Assembly: GCA_947488085.1 (NCBI GenBank)
Contig: CANKYI010000001.1
Coordinates: forward strand, 2,861,928 to 2,925,927
Direction: 5' to 3'
DNA length: 64,000 bases
From: an uncultured Erythrobacter sp.
Lineage (GTDB): Bacteria; Pseudomonadota; Alphaproteobacteria; Sphingomonadales; Sphingomonadaceae
Under the pieces are notes generated by a model that ran no database searches, was not told the origin of the DNA, and worked only from the letters and a program-made list of their open reading frames with translations. Shown here in pieces: positions 62,935-64,000 of this stretch. The translations under genes and the position numbers were made by a program. The number at the start of each line of letters is the position of its first letter. Position 1 is the first letter of the stretch.

Positions 62935-63220
62935 CGGCAGGGGTTACTCCAAACAGGGTTAGCGGCAGCTTAACTCAAGAGTCTATGATCGCCCGATTCG
63001 CCGCGACAAGCACTCGATTCGCCGCGTGCGATGAGCCGTGCGTCATGCAGGGCAGGACTCACTTTAGGACTGCACCGCCTTCTGTCTGCGGCGTTTTGCG
63101 GCAGATCGACCGACCTAAAATGCCCTTTGTCGATCACGAGCCAATTGCACTAATTGCAGTCTTGACTGCACTTCGCAGTCGGGCAGACAGTCGCGCAATA
63201 CAAATCACACGGGGACTGAC

Positions 63221-64000
63221 ATGACCAACAACCGCAATTTCGCCCGGCGAACAGCTGCCTTGGGCTCCCGAACTTTGCTATCTGCTCTATTGCTAGGCGG
63301 TTCGAGCCTCGCATTCGCGCAAACCGCGCCAATTGTTCAACCCGGCGCGCCGGGCCAGGATGGTCGCAATTTGACGGCAGACCAAGCAACCGAATTGGCA
63401 AAAGCCGGCTACACCATGGCTGATGTGGCGTTCATGCAGGGCATGATCGTGCATCACCAGCAGGCGGTCGACATGTCAGAGTTGGTTGAAGACCGCACCA
63501 ACAATGAGGAAGTCGTCACTATTGCTGGTAAAATCCTTTCCAGCCAAGCAGACGAAATCGAATTCATGAATGCATGGTTGGCCGAGCGCGGCGAGAAGAC
63601 TGTGATGGCTGAGGGCATGGGAGAGCATGCCGGCCACAATATGGGTGACCACTCAGGTCACGCGATGGTCGATCATTCGCAAATGGCAGGCATGGCGTCA
63701 CCTGAACAGATGGCTGCACTCGCGGCTGCTGAAGGAAACGACTTTGACGAGCTATTCCTGACTTTGATGATCGCGCATCACGAAGGCGCGATTGATATGG
63801 TTGAGGAACTGTATCGCCAGCCGGGTAGTGCAGCAGACCCTATTCTATATCGTTTTGTAAGCGATATTGAGAACGACCAATCAACCGAGATTGAGCGGAT
63901 GGACACGATCCTCGCTGGCCTTTCTGCGGATCCGCGGGCGGGTCTAACCCCTGGCTTTGCTGATGCTGGCGAGGCAATCATGAATCTGCGCCATGTCGTA
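63221..64000 (+). CDS. DUF305 domain protein, partial
   Basis: Open frame from ATG 63221 to the right edge (260 codons seen). Signal peptide (LLSALLLGGSSLAFAQT), then two DUF305 four-helix-type modules with FMQGMIVHHQQAVDMSEL and FLTLMIAHHEGAIDMVEE, whose His-His and Met residues suggest metal (copper) binding. Between them is a His/Met/Gly-rich linker (GEHAGHNMGDHSGHAMVDHS). The C-terminus is beyond the window. RBS GGGGA lies 5 nt upstream. Periplasmic metal handling is inferred. Confidence 0.87.
   Translation, partial: MTNNRNFARRTAALGSRTLLSALLLGGSSLAFAQTAPIVQPGAPGQDGRNLTADQATELAKAGYTMADVAFMQGMIVHHQQAVDMSELVEDRTNNEEVVTIAGKILSSQADEIEFMNAWLAERGEKTVMAEGMGEHAGHNMGDHSGHAMVDHSQMAGMASPEQMAALAAAEGNDFDELFLTLMIAHHEGAIDMVEELYRQPGSAADPILYRFVSDIENDQSTEIERMDTILAGLSADPRAGLTPGFADAGEAIMNLRHVV

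Overview
The window reads as a chromosomal segment of an alphaproteobacterium in the Sphingomonadales, most likely an Erythrobacteraceae member (Erythrobacter/Altererythrobacter-like). The reasons are a serine palmitoyltransferase/acyl-carrier-protein pair for sphingolipid synthesis, CtrA, a one-cysteine alphaproteobacterial DksA, DUF4167 and DUF3572 proteins, a CDC48-type AAA ATPase and an RcGTA-type gene transfer agent (GTA) cluster. No rRNA, tRNA or CRISPR array was found by reading.

Region 1 (1-12,824, minus strand) is a GTA structural cluster in the canonical order, read right to left: small terminase, large terminase, portal, protease, capsid, adaptor, a tiny ORF, tail terminator, tail tube, two tail chaperones, short tape measure, enlarged DUF2460 distal tail protein, hub, NlpC/P60 peptidase and host-specificity protein, which runs off the left edge. 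Most genes overlap by a few bases. The capsid gene stands apart: it has an intrinsic-terminator-like hairpin before it and a 12-bp perfect stem after it.

Region 2 (12,937-16,268) is a complete IS1595-family (ISXO2-like) transposon of 3,316 bp. It has 25-bp terminal inverted repeats (21/25 matching) and an 8-bp target duplication CTCTACTA. Besides the transposase it carries four passenger genes: an unrecognised 229-aa protein, an unrecognised 82-aa protein, a 48-aa acidic/basic protein and a DUF3800 protein. It sits 112 bp upstream of the first GTA gene and seems to have separated the GTA operon from its best candidate promoter. This is the most notable feature of the window.

Region 3 (16.4-36.6 kb) is chromosomal housekeeping and accessory genes: a DedA/YqaA-like membrane protein, sphingolipid genes, a stand-alone Pycsar-effector-like membrane protein, a DivK-like receiver, a HAD/RidA/GDPD/acyltransferase operon, DksA, PilZ, a peptide-type binding lipoprotein, HNH nuclease, GluQ, HIG1, PduO cobalamin adenosyltransferase, Hbd, MutS, MaeB and TrmB.

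Region 4 (36.7-50.9 kb) holds an MscS channel, CtrA with a CtrA/CcrM-type control region, RpoN, LptB, Ppa, the hisS-prfA-prmC operon, a DUF4167 protein, Lnt, MetK (with an upstream dyad) and a DUF418 membrane protein.

Region 5 (50.9-64 kb) holds a GbsR/MarR regulator with a near-perfect 42-bp palindrome in its promoter, a class III CoA transferase, scoA/scoB with a HAD-like lipoprotein between them, a gap with a candidate small RNA, the CDC48-like ATPase, PolA, an alanine-rich repeat lipoprotein, a class-A-beta-lactamase-fold hydrolase and a DUF305 protein cut by the right edge.
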